Shown here piece after piece: positions 38,587 to 48,857 of a stretch of DNA of 64,000 nt (positions are counted from its first letter, which is position 1; the number at the start of each line of letters is the position of its first letter). Location of the stretch: the NCBI GenBank assembly GCA_003133245.1, contig PKWM01000031.1, positions 1 through 64,000 on the forward strand. Reading direction: 5' to 3'. The notes below the pieces were generated by a model. It had not been told where the DNA came from, searched no databases, and saw only the letters and a program-made list of their open reading frames with translations. Source of the DNA: Rhodoferax sp. (lineage in GTDB: Bacteria; Pseudomonadota; Gammaproteobacteria; Burkholderiales; Burkholderiaceae_C). The translations under genes were made by a program, and so were the position numbers.

Positions 38587-39258
38587 TCAGTCCTGCCTGC
38601 GGCCATAGTCTTTGAATTTCTCCAGCACTTCCTGCATCTGGTCGGCAGACAGTAGATTGGGCTCGCCCAACTGCAAGGCACTCCAGTACTGCTCGCACAG
38701 CGACTCCACCTCCAGCGCCAGCGCCATGGCATCGGCCAAATCAAAACCCAGGGCAATCACGCCATGGTTGCCGAGCAGGCAGGTTTTGCGGTTTTCAAGT
38801 GCTAGCAAAGCCAGATCGGACAGCGCCTGGCTGCCAAAGATCGCGTAGGGCGTGCAGCGGATCGAGTCGCCGCCAGCCCGGGCAATCATGTAGTGAAAGG
38901 CAGGAATCTCGCGCTGCAAACAAGCAAAAGCCGTTGCATAGCGTGAATGCGTGTGCACCACCGCGCCAATGTCTGAGCGCGCCATGAGAATGTCGCGGTG
39001 AAAACGCCACTCGCTTGAGGGTTTGCCAGGGCCCAGAATCGTGCCCGAGAAATCCATTGCCACCATTGACTCGGGCGACAGCTCGTCAACCGGAACGCCC
39101 GATGGCGTCACCAGAAACGAGTGCGCCAACCGCACTCCGATATTGCCCGAAGTGCCCCTGTTGAGTCCCTGCGTCGTCAAGCTGCGCGCCGCTGCCACCA
39201 GTGCCAGCCGCAGCGCTGATTCACGTTCGTACTTGTGGCTGTGAGGCTGCACCATCAA
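38587..39258 (-). CDS. Class II aldolase, fuculose-phosphate aldolase-like (Ald2 candidate)
   Basis: 223 residues. The zinc and catalytic segments of FucA are kept: GTSGNIGVR, PSSEWRFHRDIL (Glu), GAVVHTHSRYAT (two His) and LLGNHGVIALG (third His), with FHYMIARAGGDSIRC resembling FucA closely. Its position between mtnP and mtnA suggests it is Ald2 of the DHAP shunt, cleaving methylthioribulose-1-phosphate to DHAP and 2-methylthioacetaldehyde. The related MtnB dehydratase is also class II, but sequence similarity favours the aldolase type. Its start overlaps the mtnP stop. Assignment to this pathway is from context and needs enzyme data. Confidence 0.75.
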   Translation of the reverse strand: MMVQPHSHKYERESALRLALVAAARSLTTQGLNRGTSGNIGVRLAHSFLVTPSGVPVDELSPESMVAMDFSGTILGPGKPSSEWRFHRDILMARSDIGAVVHTHSRYATAFACLQREIPAFHYMIARAGGDSIRCTPYAIFGSQALSDLALLALENRKTCLLGNHGVIALGFDLADAMALALEVESLCEQYWSALQLGEPNLLSADQMQEVLEKFKDYGRRQD

Positions 39259-40142
39259 CGCCCCAGCACGCGGCGCGCTACGGCGTCAAGTCGCTGCAGC
39301 ATGGCCGCATCGCGCGCTGCCGGTGCCGTGATCAAGGCATATTCGAGCGCACTGCGGCAGCAGCAGTTTGAAGCGGTAGCGTCGGCCTGTAGAAAGGGTG
39401 CCACTATTTTGACCAGGCTGCGTGCCTTGTCGGCATTGGCCAACAACACCTTGATGATCGCTTCCACGCTGACCGCGTCGTGGTCGGGATGCCAGCAATC
39501 AAAATCGGTCACCATCGCCACGGCGGCGTAACACAGCTCGGCTTCGCGCGCCAATTTGGCTTCGGGCATATTGGTCATGCCGATCACGTCGCAGTGCCAA
39601 CTGCGGTACAGGTTGGATTCGGCCAAGCTGGAAAACTGCGGTCCTTCCATGGCCAGATAAGTGCCACCACGAACCACCGCAATCCCTGCCACTCTGGCCG
39701 CCGCTTGCACATGGTTGCCAAGCCTGGCACAGACCGGGTGCGCCATCGAAACGTGGGCCACCAGGCCCGTGCCGAAAAAACTTTTTTCACGAGCACCGGT
39801 TCGATCGATGAACTGGTCAACAATCACGAACGTGCCGGGCGGCAAATCTTCGCGCAGAGAGCCAACCGCGCTGAGCGAGAGCAGATCGGTCACACCAGCG
39901 CGTTTCAAAACATCAATGTTGGCGCGGTAGTTGATCTCGGAAGGCGGGATGCGGTGACCGCGGCCATGGCGCGGCAGAAACACCAAAGGCTGACCATCAA
40001 GCTCACCGAATAGCAGCTCGTCCGAGGCTTCGCCAAACGGGGAAGTCACCCGTTCCCAGCGCTGATGACTCAGACCCTCGATATCGTCAACACCACTGCC
40101 ACCAATGACGCCGAGCACGGGCGTTTGAAAACCACTGCTCAT
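39255..40142 (-). CDS. mtnP: S-methyl-5'-thioadenosine phosphorylase
   Basis: 295 residues of the PNP/MTAP family. VLGVIGGSGVDDIEGL at the N terminus, the phosphate-site FLPRHGRGHRIPPSEINYRAN, LLSLSAVGSLREDLPPG, and the substrate segment GGTYLAMEGPQFSS with GMTNMPEAKLAREAELCYA. It splits MTA, the by-product of polyamine and homoserine-lactone synthesis, to adenine and methylthioribose-1-phosphate. It overlaps both neighbours by 4 nt (fadD upstream, aldolase downstream). Confidence 0.95.
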   Translation of the reverse strand: MSSGFQTPVLGVIGGSGVDDIEGLSHQRWERVTSPFGEASDELLFGELDGQPLVFLPRHGRGHRIPPSEINYRANIDVLKRAGVTDLLSLSAVGSLREDLPPGTFVIVDQFIDRTGAREKSFFGTGLVAHVSMAHPVCARLGNHVQAAARVAGIAVVRGGTYLAMEGPQFSSLAESNLYRSWHCDVIGMTNMPEAKLAREAELCYAAVAMVTDFDCWHPDHDAVSVEAIIKVLLANADKARSLVKIVAPFLQADATASNCCCRSALEYALITAPAARDAAMLQRLDAVARRVLGR

Positions 40143-41821
40143 GCTGATTTCTTGTCGCGCAGTTCCCGGCGCAAAATTTTCCCAACCGTGGTTTTGGGCA
40201 GCTCGGCGCGGAACTCGATGACCTTGGGTTGCTTGTAGCCGGTCAGGTTTTCCTTGCAGTAGGCACGCACCTGCGCCTCGGTCAGGTCCGGGTCTTTTTT
40301 GACAATCACTAGCTTGACGGCCTCGCCAGTTTTTTCATCGGGCATACCTACACAGGCGCACTCCAGCACGCCCTTGAGTTGCGACACCACATCTTCGAGC
40401 TCGGTCGGAAAAACCTTGAAACCACTGACCGAAATCATGTCTTTCTTGCGATCGACAATTTTGAAAAACCCACGCTCATCCATGACGCCAATGTCACCCG
40501 ACTTGAAGTAGCCGTCGCTCGTCATGACCTTGGCGGTTTCATCGGGCCGCTGCCAGTAGCCTGCCATCACCTGCGGCCCCTTGATGGCGATCTCGCCCGG
40601 CTGTCCAATGGCGACTTCGTGGCCCTCGTCGTCAAGCACTTTCATGAAGGTGCTTGGTAGCGGTACACCAATGCTGCCGATGTATTCCTCGGTGGTTACT
40701 GGATTGCAACTCGCCGACGGTGAGGTCTCGGACAAGCCATAACCCTCACAGATTGGGCAGCCGGTTTTATCAAACCAGAGTTTGGCCACCGAGCTTGTCA
40801 CCGCCATGCCGCCGCCAACACAGACTTTGAGATGACTCCAGTCAACCGTGTTGAAATCGGGATGATTGGCCAGCCCATTGAACAGGGTGTTGACGGCCGG
40901 GAGGCTGTGAAAGACATGCTTGGAGAGTTCCTTGAAAACTGCTGGCAAATCACGCGGATTAGGGATCAGAATGAGCTTGCCACCGGTTCGCATCGATAAC
41001 ATCATGCCCACGGTGAAAGCAAAAATATGGTACAGCGGCAAGGCGCAAACAGTGGTCAACTGCTCATTGGCGGGCACCTGTTTCATGACCGGCTGGTTCC
41101 AGGCTTCAGACTGGAGCACATTGGCAATGACGTTGCGATGCAGGAGCACGGCTCCCTTGGAAACGCCGGTGGTGCCACCGGTGTATTGCAACACCGCCAC
41201 ATCATCGGGTTGGCTGTTGACCGGTTTGAGTGCGCCAACGCGCCCGCGTGCCAGCGCCTCGTTAAAACGCACCGCGCCGGGCAATTGGTACGCAGGCACC
41301 AGCTTTTTGACATGGCGCACCACATAGTTGACCAGCGCGCCCTTGAGCACCCCCAACTGGTCACCCATGGCGCACAAAACCACATGTTGGACGGCCGTGG
41401 CGGCGATGCATCTCTCCAGCGTCGTAGCGAAGTTTTCAAGGACGACAATGGCTTTGGCACCCGAATCCTTGAGCTGATGTTCCAGCTCGCGCGGCGTGTA
41501 CAGCGGGTTGACGTTGACCACCACCAAACCGGCACGCAAAATGGCCGCGACCGCCACCGGGTACTGCGGCACATTGGGCAACATGATGGCAACGCGGTCT
41601 CCTTGCACCAGCCCCAGGCTTTGCAAGTAAGCGGCAAAGGCCTGGCTCAGGCGGTCGGTTTCCCCGAAAGTGACATCCCGGCCCATGAAGCTGTAAGCGG
41701 TTTGACTGGCGTACTGCCTGAAGCTTTCCTGCATCAGCGCCACCAGCGATAGATACTGCGACGTATCCAAATCAGCCGGCACGCCAGGCGGATAACTCTT
41801 GAGCCAAATGCGATCTGTCAT
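40139..41821 (-). CDS. fadD: Long-chain fatty-acid-CoA ligase
   Basis: 560 residues of the AMP-forming adenylate family. The P loop is LQYTGGTTGVSKGAVLLH (about residue 213), followed by GYGLSETSP (about 360), DIGVMDERGFFKIVDRKKDM (about 440-460), and the terminal catalytic lysine in LPKTTVGKILRREL. It activates fatty acids to acyl-CoA at the inner membrane. Its stop overlaps the mtnP start (ATGA), an unusual pairing of fatty-acid activation with methylthioadenosine salvage. A 900-bp repeat-rich gap lies upstream. Confidence 0.93.
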   Translation of the reverse strand: MTDRIWLKSYPPGVPADLDTSQYLSLVALMQESFRQYASQTAYSFMGRDVTFGETDRLSQAFAAYLQSLGLVQGDRVAIMLPNVPQYPVAVAAILRAGLVVVNVNPLYTPRELEHQLKDSGAKAIVVLENFATTLERCIAATAVQHVVLCAMGDQLGVLKGALVNYVVRHVKKLVPAYQLPGAVRFNEALARGRVGALKPVNSQPDDVAVLQYTGGTTGVSKGAVLLHRNVIANVLQSEAWNQPVMKQVPANEQLTTVCALPLYHIFAFTVGMMLSMRTGGKLILIPNPRDLPAVFKELSKHVFHSLPAVNTLFNGLANHPDFNTVDWSHLKVCVGGGMAVTSSVAKLWFDKTGCPICEGYGLSETSPSASCNPVTTEEYIGSIGVPLPSTFMKVLDDEGHEVAIGQPGEIAIKGPQVMAGYWQRPDETAKVMTSDGYFKSGDIGVMDERGFFKIVDRKKDMISVSGFKVFPTELEDVVSQLKGVLECACVGMPDEKTGEAVKLVIVKKDPDLTEAQVRAYCKENLTGYKQPKVIEFRAELPKTTVGKILRRELRDKKSA

Positions 41822-41973
41822 GCTGCATCTCCTGTTTTTTGAAATGCAGAGCTTACACCCGTCTGACGGTCAGTTTGTGACTTTGGCGACATAGCGGTTC
41901 GGTTGGGATACCGATGCGCCAGCGGCTATGGCATCGAACTGCGCTGTAGGGTTTTTGGCAAAACCCCAAGTCC

Positions 41974-42050
41974 AGGGGTCGGATCCCAATTCGGGGCAGA
42001 GCTTACGAACTGTCCAAGAACGGTTCACCGATTTGGGCTCAGACCCCAAT
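41974..42050. repeat. MITE-like GGGGTCAGA-family element
   Basis: 77 bp beginning AGGGGTCGGATCCCAATTC and ending GGGCTCAGACCCCAAT. By eye about 84% identical over its core to 49661-49728. Terminal parts are inverted complements with one mismatch. Confidence 0.8.
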
Positions 42051-42592
42051 AACCCGGGTTTGAATCTCAACTGTTCGCATACCCGTATGGCATCGGCATC
42101 GGCCTTGGCATCGAACTGCGTTGCAGTGGTGGAAAGGAATGTATCCGTTTTCATTTTGGCCCCACTCTATCCCCCCGCCCCTTTCCCGCCCCGCCAGGCG
42201 GAAAAGGGGAGCCAACTCCCATATTTGGCCGCGTCTATAAACAAAGGAAGTACACGCGCCAAGGCACGTTGAACAGCAAAAGAATTTTGAATTTTGGAAT
42301 CTGAATTCGGATCGGAATTGAGTTTCGGATTTGGATTTGGTTCCCCCCGCCGTAATGAGGAAGGCGAGTAGCGCAAGGTTTGGCGGATCAGGGGCGCAAA
42401 TGTTTGAGCGTAGCGAGTTTCTGTGCACCCCCACCCTGCTACTGCGAATGGCTTTCTTTTCGGGCGAGCAAACCATGTAACCTGGGAATCAGGCTGTCTG
42501 GGTGTTCTGCGTAGGTAAAGGAGGAGCCCAAAGGGCGGGGGACACGGAGCAGAGCACCCATGCAGCCTGATCTCGCTCGTATCTAATCAGTT

Positions 42593-42715
42593 GGGGACAG
42601 AGCTGGCGACATCCAACATCCCGTTTCAAGTCGGGGACAGAGCTTGTCGCTTCGCGTACTACGGTCTGTCCCACAAATTTTTCGGTTCGTAGCTGCGGTC
42701 TGTCCCGCGATTTCT
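42593..42715. repeat. GGGGACAGAGC repeat cluster
   Basis: TTGGGGACAGAGCT occurs at about 42592 and CGGGGACAGAGCTTG at about 42633, each followed on the far side by inverted copies GGTCTGTCCC (about 42663 and 42697). Together they form nested hairpins just before the pntB stop. The motif is related to the MITE-like family above but not the same element. Confidence 0.6.
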
Positions 42716-42722
42716 CTGGTTA

Positions 42723-44144
42723 TCAGGCTTTCAACACCGTCAGCACTTCGTCGAGCATCTTCTTGGCGTCGCCAAAGAGCATGCGGTTGTTTTCTTTGTA
42801 GAACAGTGGATTGTCGACGCCGGCGTAGCCCGAAGCCATGCTGCGCTTCATCACGATCGAGGTCTTAGCTTTCCAGACTTCAAGCACCGGCATGCCAGCA
42901 ATCGGGCTGGCCGGGTCGTCTTGCGCGCCGGGGTTGACGATGTCGTTGGCACCGATTACGATGGCGACATCGGTTGTGGGGAAGTCATCGTTCAACTCAT
43001 CCATCTCGAACACAATGTCGTAAGGCACTTTAGCCTCGGCCAGCAGCACGTTCATGTGGCCCGGCATGCGCCCGGCCACCGGGTGAATGCCAAAGCGCAC
43101 GTTGACGCCTTTTTCACGCAGAAACTTGGTGATCTCATAGACCGTGTGCTGGGCTTGCGCCACCGCCATGCCGTAACCCGGCACGATGATGACGCTCTTG
43201 GCTTCACGCAGCAACTCGGCCGTTTCAGTGGCGTTAACCGGAATCACCTCGCCCGCTGGTTGCGCCGCGCCGCCAGCCGGTTTCGGCGCTGCGCTGGCCG
43301 TACCAAAGCCGCCGGCGATCACGCTGATGAAACTGCGCGCCATCGCCCGGCACATGATGTAAGACAGAATGGCACCGCTGGAGCCGACCAGCGCACCGAT
43401 CACGATCAGCAAGTCGTTGGATAACATGAAGCCGGTGGCCGCAGCCGCCCAGCCCGAGTAGCTGTTGAGCATGGAAACCACCACCGGCATGTCGGCACCA
43501 CCGATGGCCATCACCATGTGCACGCCAAACAGCAGCGCAATCACGGTCATCACGATCAACGGTGTCATGCCATCGGCGATGGTGTGGGCGTTCATGAACT
43601 CACGCCCGAACCAGATCACCACCAGCAAACCGACCAGATTCATCCAATGCCGCCCTGGCAGCAACAAGGGATTGCCACCAATGCGACCCGAGAGCTTGCC
43701 AAACGCGACGATCGAGCCGGAGAAGGTGATGGCACCGATCAGGATCCCGATGTAGATCTCCATTTCATGAATCGACTTGGCGGCACCGGTAAAGCCGGAC
43801 GCCGCGGTTGGATCGATGAAGGTGGCAATGCCGACCAGCATGGCAGCCAGACCGACCATGCTGTGCATCAGCGCCACCAGTTCAGGCATCTGCGTCATCT
43901 GCACGGTGCGTGCTGCATACAAGCCGATTGAGGCACCGACCAGCATGGCAGCGATGATCCAGGGCAGGCCGGCGGCAGTGACTTGCGGGCCGAATACCGT
44001 GGCCAGCACGGCGATGGTCATGCCGATCATGCCGTAGAGGTTGCCGCGCAGCGCGGTTTGCTGGTTGGACAAACCGCCTAGGCTCAGAATGAAAAGAATC
44101 GTGGCTCCGATATAGGAGACCGTTGCTAAGCTTGCAGACATCAA
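42723..44144 (-). CDS. pntB: NAD(P) transhydrogenase subunit beta
   Basis: 473 residues: eight to nine membrane helices (residues 1-265), then the NADP(H)-binding domain III (about 295-473) with [16 protein letters not shown] and [21 protein letters not shown], and [20 protein letters not shown] near the end. It couples hydride transfer from NADH to NADP+ to proton entry. It forms the membrane pump with PntA and follows pntA by 9 nt. Confidence 0.96.
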   Translation of the reverse strand: MMSASLATVSYIGATILFILSLGGLSNQQTALRGNLYGMIGMTIAVLATVFGPQVTAAGLPWIIAAMLVGASIGLYAARTVQMTQMPELVALMHSMVGLAAMLVGIATFIDPTAASGFTGAAKSIHEMEIYIGILIGAITFSGSIVAFGKLSGRIGGNPLLLPGRHWMNLVGLLVVIWFGREFMNAHTIADGMTPLIVMTVIALLFGVHMVMAIGGADMPVVVSMLNSYSGWAAAATGFMLSNDLLIVIGALVGSSGAILSYIMCRAMARSFISVIAGGFGTASAAPKPAGGAAQPAGEVIPVNATETAELLREAKSVIIVPGYGMAVAQAQHTVYEITKFLREKGVNVRFGIHPVAGRMPGHMNVLLAEAKVPYDIVFEMDELNDDFPTTDVAIVIGANDIVNPGAQDDPASPIAGMPVLEVWKAKTSIVMKRSMASGYAGVDNPLFYKENNRMLFGDAKKMLDEVLTVLKA

Positions 44145-44153
44145 ACGCCTCCC

Positions 44154-45782
44154 TTATTTACGAAACATGGCCAGCATACGCTGGGTGACTGCGAAGCCGC
44201 CAAACATATTGATGGCAGTGAGCACAATCGCCGCTGCCGCCACCCAGGTGATCAGGCTATTGGGCCGATCCAGCGCGCCAGCCAGCGGCGAAATCTGCAC
44301 CAGGGCACCAATGGCGATGATGCTGCTGATGGCATTGGTCACGCTCATCAGCGGTGTATGCAAAGCCGGCTTGACATTCCACACCACCATGTAGCCGACG
44401 AAGCAGGCCAGCACAAACACGGTGAAGTGTGACAAAAACTCTTTGGGTGCGCTGGCACCAATCAGCCAGAACAACGCCGCAGCCACGCCAAACATGATGG
44501 CCAGTTTGCTGCCTCCCATGGGCTCGCTGGCAGCCCCGTGGCCTTGCGCCTTCTTGGCAACCACAGCCACCGCAGCGGGCTTGGCTACAGCCGGTGCTGC
44601 TACCTTGGGCGCCGGTGCTGGCCAGGTGATGTTGCCTTCCTTGGTGACGGTCAAGCCGCGGATGGCGTCGTCTTCCATATTGACGTCGATGATGCCGTCC
44701 TTGGTCTTGCACAGTTCCTCGGTGAGGCGAAACAGGTTCGTGGCGTACAGCGTGGACGACTGCTTGGACAGGCGCGAGGCCAGGTCGGTATAGCCGACGA
44801 TGGTCACGCCGTACTTCACAACAGCCTGACCAGGCTCGGTCAGTTCGCAGTTGCCGCCCTGCTCGGCGGCCATGTCAACGATCACGCTGCCGGGCTTCAT
44901 GCTCTTGACCATCTCGGCGGTGATCAGCTTGGGTGCGGGTTTGCCGGGGATCAGCGCGGTGGTGATGATGATGTCCACCTCCTTGGCCTGCTTGGCGTAC
45001 ATGGCGCGCTGGGCTTGCTGGAAGCCCTCGCTCATCACCTTGGCGTAGCCGCCGCCGCCGCCGCCTTCTTCCTCATAATCGACACCCACGAATTCGCCGC
45101 CCATCGACGTGACCTGATCGGCCACTTCGGCACGGGTGTCGTTGGCGCGCACAATGGCGCCCAAACCAACGGCGGTGCCGATCGCCGCCAGGCCGGCCAC
45201 GCCGGCGCCGGCAATGAAGATCTTGGCCGGTGGAACCTTGCCCGCAGCGGTGATCTGACCGGCAAAGAAGCGACCGAAAGCGTTGGCGGCCTCAATGACG
45301 GCGCGGTAGCCAGTGACACCGGCCATGGAGGTCAACGCGTCCATCTTCTGGGCTCGGCTGAGCATGCGCGGTAGCGCGTCGATCGCCAGCACGGTCGCCT
45401 TTTTAGCGTTGAGTTGCTGCATCAATTCGGGGTTTTGCGCCGGCCAGATGAAGCTGATCAGCGTGCCGCCTTCGCGCAGCAGGCCGACTTCTTCGCTGCT
45501 CGGGCCCCGCACCTTGAAGACGATGTCGGCGCCTGACCACAGGGCTGGCGCGTTTGGCGCGATGGTTGCGCCAGCAGCGCGATAAGCATCGTCGGAAAAG
45601 TTCGATGCATCACCCGCGCCGGACTCGACCGAGACCGCGAATCCGAGCTTGATCAGTTTCTCCACCACCTCAGGCACCGTGGCAACCCGCTTTTCGCCGG
45701 GGAAAACCTCGCGTGGCACACCGATGCGCTGGGACTTTCTGGCGGCTTCACAGGGGGGGAAATTGGATGCACTGGTCTGCAT
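44154..45782 (-). CDS. pntA: NAD(P) transhydrogenase subunit alpha
   Basis: About 542 residues from the ATG at 45782. Domain I (about 1-375, alanine dehydrogenase-like) binds NAD(H): [19 protein letters not shown] at the start, then [21 protein letters not shown]. An Ala/Pro-rich linker (about 385-425) leads to four membrane helices, so this is the fused alpha form, not the split PntAA/PntAB. A run of six glycines ([15 protein letters not shown]) lies near residue 245; this loop occurs in relatives too. Confidence 0.96.
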   Translation of the reverse strand: MQTSASNFPPCEAARKSQRIGVPREVFPGEKRVATVPEVVEKLIKLGFAVSVESGAGDASNFSDDAYRAAGATIAPNAPALWSGADIVFKVRGPSSEEVGLLREGGTLISFIWPAQNPELMQQLNAKKATVLAIDALPRMLSRAQKMDALTSMAGVTGYRAVIEAANAFGRFFAGQITAAGKVPPAKIFIAGAGVAGLAAIGTAVGLGAIVRANDTRAEVADQVTSMGGEFVGVDYEEEGGGGGGYAKVMSEGFQQAQRAMYAKQAKEVDIIITTALIPGKPAPKLITAEMVKSMKPGSVIVDMAAEQGGNCELTEPGQAVVKYGVTIVGYTDLASRLSKQSSTLYATNLFRLTEELCKTKDGIIDVNMEDDAIRGLTVTKEGNITWPAPAPKVAAPAVAKPAAVAVVAKKAQGHGAASEPMGGSKLAIMFGVAAALFWLIGASAPKEFLSHFTVFVLACFVGYMVVWNVKPALHTPLMSVTNAISSIIAIGALVQISPLAGALDRPNSLITWVAAAAIVLTAINMFGGFAVTQRMLAMFRK

Positions 45783-45966
45783 AAAGCGACTCCTCAACTT
45801 GATGGTTGTAATAGCTCGTATGAGCGCTCTGGCACCAGTGGTAACCAGGCAAAGCGATGAAGCACGGAGCTTAACCGAATTGCCCTGGTTTCAGGCCGGG
45901 TTCAGCATGACGTGTATCAATAAACTGGCGATTTGCTGGGTGATCGCTGATGACTGTGCCACGTTA

Positions 45967-46050
45967 GGGCGAGAACGGGGCAGAGGTCGGGCGGCGACAT
46001 AAAGAAGTCCAAAGGACGCGGAGCGCCCGGCATCTGCCCCGCTCTCGCCC
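45967..46050. repeat. Long inverted repeat upstream of mnmA
   Basis: 26-nt arms at 45967-45992 and 46025-46050 match at 23 positions, with a 32-nt loop. It lies in the 332-bp divergent gap between pntA and mnmA; no gene is seen there. It could be a bidirectional terminator-like or mobile palindromic element. Confidence 0.65.
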
Positions 46051-46114
46051 GTTCTTGCCAGTGGATTGGGCTTAATCTGCGGGCCAAAGTTCCTTGGCGG
46101 GATAATCCTACTTA

Positions 46115-47221
46115 ATGGACAAGCAACACAGTGGGCAGCGCGTGGTGGTGGGTTTGAGCGGCGGCGTGGACTCGGCGGTGAGCGCCTGGCTGCTCAAGCA
46201 GCAAGGCTACGAGGTTATTGGCATCTTCATGAAGAACTGGGAGGATGACAATGACTCCGAGTATTGCTCGTCGAACATCGATTTTGTCGATGCTGCCGCT
46301 GTTGCCGACGTGATCGGCATCGAGATCGAGCACGTCAACTTTGCCGCCGAATACAAAGACCGTGTCTTTGCCGAGTTCCTGCGCGAGTACCAGGCCGGGC
46401 GCACGCCCAACCCGGACATTCTGTGCAATGCCGAGATCAAGTTCAAAGCTTTTCTGGATCACGCGCTGCGTCTGGGCGCGCAAAAAATTGCCACTGGCCA
46501 CTACGCGCGGGTGCGGACGAACGGCGGTCGTTTTGAATTGCTCAAGGGTCTCGACCCGGCCAAGGACCAGAGCTATTTTCTGCACCGCCTGAACCAGGCG
46601 CAGCTCTCCAAAACGCTGTTCCCGGTGGGTGAGTTGCAAAAAACCGAGGTGCGCCGCATTGCCCAGGAGATCGGCCTGCCTAACGCCAAAAAGAAAGACT
46701 CGACCGGCATCTGCTTCATCGGTGAGCGACCGTTCCGCGAGTTTTTAAACCGCTACATCGCGAAGGAACCCGGAGCCATCAAAGATGACAAAGGCCGCAT
46801 CATCGGCCAGCACGTGGGCCTGAGCTTCTACACGCTGGGGCAGCGCCAGGGCATGGGCATTGGCGGACTGAAATTGGGGTCAGATTCCAATTTCCATCTT
46901 CCCTGGTACGTTGCACGCAAAGACATGCAAACCAACACGCTGTGGGCCGTGCAGGGGCACGATCATCCCTGGCTGCAATCGCGTACATTGCAGGCACAGG
47001 ACGCCAGTTGGGTGGCCGACTCGCCACCGGCTGGTGGCCCCTACGCAGCCAAAACCCGCTACCGCCAGATGGATGCGCCCTGCAACCTGGCAGCAGGCGC
47101 TGGTGCAGCGTTCAGTCTGACATTTGCCGCACCCCAATGGGCCGTCACCCCAGGCCAGTCTGCTGTGGTGTATGACGGCGAGGTGTGCCTGGGTGGCGGG
47201 GTGATCAGCTCCTCCTTATAA
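46115..47221 (+). CDS. mnmA: tRNA-specific 2-thiouridylase
   Basis: Thiolates U34 of Lys, Glu and Gln tRNAs. ATP site [17 protein letters not shown] at the N terminus, catalytic cysteines in [14 protein letters not shown] and in [12 protein letters not shown], and [10 protein letters not shown] before the C-terminal barrel. Directly after that motif the protein reads [14 protein letters not shown], where KLGSDSNF is encoded by a palindrome of the MITE-like family (46870-46894). The family normally has a variable loop here before PWYV, so activity is probably kept. 368 residues; the stop TAA overlaps the putative -10 of ahcY. Confidence 0.95.
   Translation: MDKQHSGQRVVVGLSGGVDSAVSAWLLKQQGYEVIGIFMKNWEDDNDSEYCSSNIDFVDAAAVADVIGIEIEHVNFAAEYKDRVFAEFLREYQAGRTPNPDILCNAEIKFKAFLDHALRLGAQKIATGHYARVRTNGGRFELLKGLDPAKDQSYFLHRLNQAQLSKTLFPVGELQKTEVRRIAQEIGLPNAKKKDSTGICFIGERPFREFLNRYIAKEPGAIKDDKGRIIGQHVGLSFYTLGQRQGMGIGGLKLGSDSNFHLPWYVARKDMQTNTLWAVQGHDHPWLQSRTLQAQDASWVADSPPAGGPYAAKTRYRQMDAPCNLAAGAGAAFSLTFAAPQWAVTPGQSAVVYDGEVCLGGGVISSSL
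46870..46894. repeat. In-frame palindrome fragment inside mnmA
   Basis: GAAATTGG (46870-46877) and CCAATTTC (46887-46894) flank GGTCAGATT. The sequence AATTGGGGTCAGATTCCAATT equals the terminal palindrome of the element at 49648 except for one base, so it looks like a fragment of that family read in frame. Confidence 0.65.
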
Positions 47222-47222
47222 T
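47217..47222 (+). promoter_or_regulatory. Putative -10 element for the ahcY operon
   Basis: TATAAT overlaps the mnmA stop codon, 7 nt before the predicted transcription start at the edge of the riboswitch. No convincing -35 is seen. Confidence 0.5.
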
Positions 47223-47227
47223 CCACG

Positions 47228-47325
47228 ACTTCCGAGGAGCGTTGCAGTTCACGTCGAGTGAACGAGGCTCGGACCACGTGGTTTGGCAAGCGCCAAATTT
47301 CCACATCAACGGCGCTCACCCACTG
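47228..47325 (+). promoter_or_regulatory. S-adenosylhomocysteine (SAH) riboswitch
   Basis: The leader of ahcY holds the conserved SAH-riboswitch core. CCGAG (47232-47236) pairs with CTCGG (47268-47272) around GAGCGTTGCAG. A hairpin GTTCAC/GTGAAC lies within it. GGCGCTCACC at 47311-47320 can pair back with GGAGCG to form the pseudoknot. Binding of SAH turns on downstream SAM-recycling genes in this class. Assignment rests on motif and context; ends are approximate. Confidence 0.88.
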
Positions 47326-47398
47326 GTCGGTGCGGTGAGTCTCTCGCCAGAGTTTCTTGCGCCGGCAGTGATTTTCAAATTTACTTTTGGAGTGAGCC

Positions 47399-48847
47399 AT
47401 GAGTGCCGTATTGAAACCTGTCAAAACCGAGAATTACAAAATTGCCGACCTGGGCCTGGCTGCCTGGGGCCGCAAAGAGTTGAACATCGCCCAGACCGAA
47501 ATGCCTGGCCTGATGGCAATTCGCGAAGAATTCGCCAAATCGCAGCCACTCAAAGGTGCGCGCATCACCGGCTCCTTGCACATGACGATTCAGACCGGTG
47601 TGCTGGTCGAAACGCTGCAAGCCTTGGGCGCGCAAGTGCGCTGGGCTTCGTGCAATATTTTTTCGACACAGGACCATGCCGCCGCCGCCCTGGTAGCCAG
47701 CGGCACGCCGGTGTTCGCCTACAAGGGTGAAAGCCTCGCCGACTATTGGGATTACACCCATCGCATCTTCGAGTTCGGCCCTAAGGGCAGCAAGCTTGAA
47801 GGCCCCAACATGATTCTGGACGATGGCGGCGATGCCACGCTGCTGATGCACCTGGGCGCGCGAGCCGAGAAAGACATTAAGCTGTTGGCCAAGCCAGGCA
47901 GCGAAGAAGAGATTTGCCTGTTTGCCGCCATCAAGGCCAAGCTCAAGGTCGATCCAACCTGGTACAGCCGCCGCCTGAAAAACATCATCGGCGTGACCGA
48001 AGAAACCACCACCGGCGTGCACCGCCTGAACGACATGTCGGCCAAGGGCACGCTTAAATTGCGCGCCATCAACGTCAACGATTCCGTCACCAAGAGCAAG
48101 TTCGACAATCTGTACGGTTGTCGTGAGTCGCTGGTGGATGGCATCAAGCGCGCCACCGACGTCATGATCGCCGGCAAGGTCGCCTGCGTGGCCGGCTACG
48201 GCGACGTCGGCAAAGGCTGCGCCCAAGCCCTGCGCGCGCTCTCGGCGCAGGTGTGGGTGACCGAGGTCGATCCCATCAACGCGCTGCAGGCCGCGATGGA
48301 AGGTTTCAAGGTGGTCACCATGGAATACGCCGCTGACAAATGCGACATTTTCGTGACCTGCACCGGCAACCTCAACGTCATCAATTACAAGCACATGGCG
48401 GCCATGAAAGACCAGGCCATCGTTTGCAACATCGGTCACTTCGACAACGAAATCGACGTCGCATCGCTCGCCAAGTGCAAGTGGGAAGAGATCAAACCGC
48501 AAGTCGATCATGTGATCTTTCCGGCCAAGGGCGCCAAGCCCGCCAAACGCATCATCCTGCTGGCTAAGGGCCGTTTGGTGAACCTGGGTTGTGGCACCGG
48601 TCACCCCAGTTTTGTGATGAGCTCCAGCTTTGCCAACCAAACCATCGCCCAGATCGAGTTGTTCACCAAGCCCAAGGAATACAAAGTCGGCAAAGTCTAT
48701 GTGCTGCCCAAGCACCTGGACGAGAAAGTGGCGCGGCTGCACCTTAAAAAAGTCGGCGCCATGCTCTCCGAGCTCACCGATGAACAGGCCGCCTACATTG
48801 GTGTTAGCAAAGCCGGTCCGTACAAGGCCGACAGCTATCGCTATTGA
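47399..48847 (+). CDS. ahcY: Adenosylhomocysteinase
   Basis: 482 residues. Hydrolyses SAH to adenosine and homocysteine with tightly bound NAD. N-terminal substrate part [15 protein letters not shown] and [15 protein letters not shown], catalytic region [20 protein letters not shown] (read here as DNLYG), NAD site [18 protein letters not shown], and the conserved C terminus [10 protein letters not shown]. It is preceded by an SAH riboswitch and followed by tlyA and metF, so the transcript joins SAH removal to methyl-folate supply. Confidence 0.97.
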   Translation: MSAVLKPVKTENYKIADLGLAAWGRKELNIAQTEMPGLMAIREEFAKSQPLKGARITGSLHMTIQTGVLVETLQALGAQVRWASCNIFSTQDHAAAALVASGTPVFAYKGESLADYWDYTHRIFEFGPKGSKLEGPNMILDDGGDATLLMHLGARAEKDIKLLAKPGSEEEICLFAAIKAKLKVDPTWYSRRLKNIIGVTEETTTGVHRLNDMSAKGTLKLRAINVNDSVTKSKFDNLYGCRESLVDGIKRATDVMIAGKVACVAGYGDVGKGCAQALRALSAQVWVTEVDPINALQAAMEGFKVVTMEYAADKCDIFVTCTGNLNVINYKHMAAMKDQAIVCNIGHFDNEIDVASLAKCKWEEIKPQVDHVIFPAKGAKPAKRIILLAKGRLVNLGCGTGHPSFVMSSSFANQTIAQIELFTKPKEYKVGKVYVLPKHLDEKVARLHLKKVGAMLSELTDEQAAYIGVSKAGPYKADSYRY

Positions 48848-48857
48848 AAAAGAAAAA

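Larger units (their letters stand above)
41822..42722. other. Gene-poor intergenic region with repeats
   Basis: No credible gene: short open frames here coincide with repeats. It contains a MITE-like element (41974-42050), two related stretches with GCATCGAACTGCG (about 41932 and 42108), an AT-richer part (42280-42340), and repeated GGGGACAGAGC units (42593-42715). It separates fadD from pntB, both leftward, and must hold the fadD promoter. Confidence 0.7.

Noticed and set aside
38587..39258. Naming the class II aldolase as MtnB (methylthioribulose-1-phosphate dehydratase)
   Set aside because: Its segments follow FucA closely (PSSEWRFH, FHYMIARAGGDSI), and mtnC/mtnD are absent nearby; an Ald2-type aldolase is the better guess.
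45047..45066. GCC triplet run in pntA as an unstable microsatellite
   Set aside because: Encodes a glycine loop found in relatives; only six units.
45755..45765. Run of seven G near the pntA start as a phase-variation tract
   Set aside because: Short, within a housekeeping gene, and the frame is intact; no evidence of slippage.
47381..48742. 453-residue open frame antisense to ahcY
   Set aside because: Exactly covers ahcY on the other strand, with His/Gln-rich composition typical of shadows.
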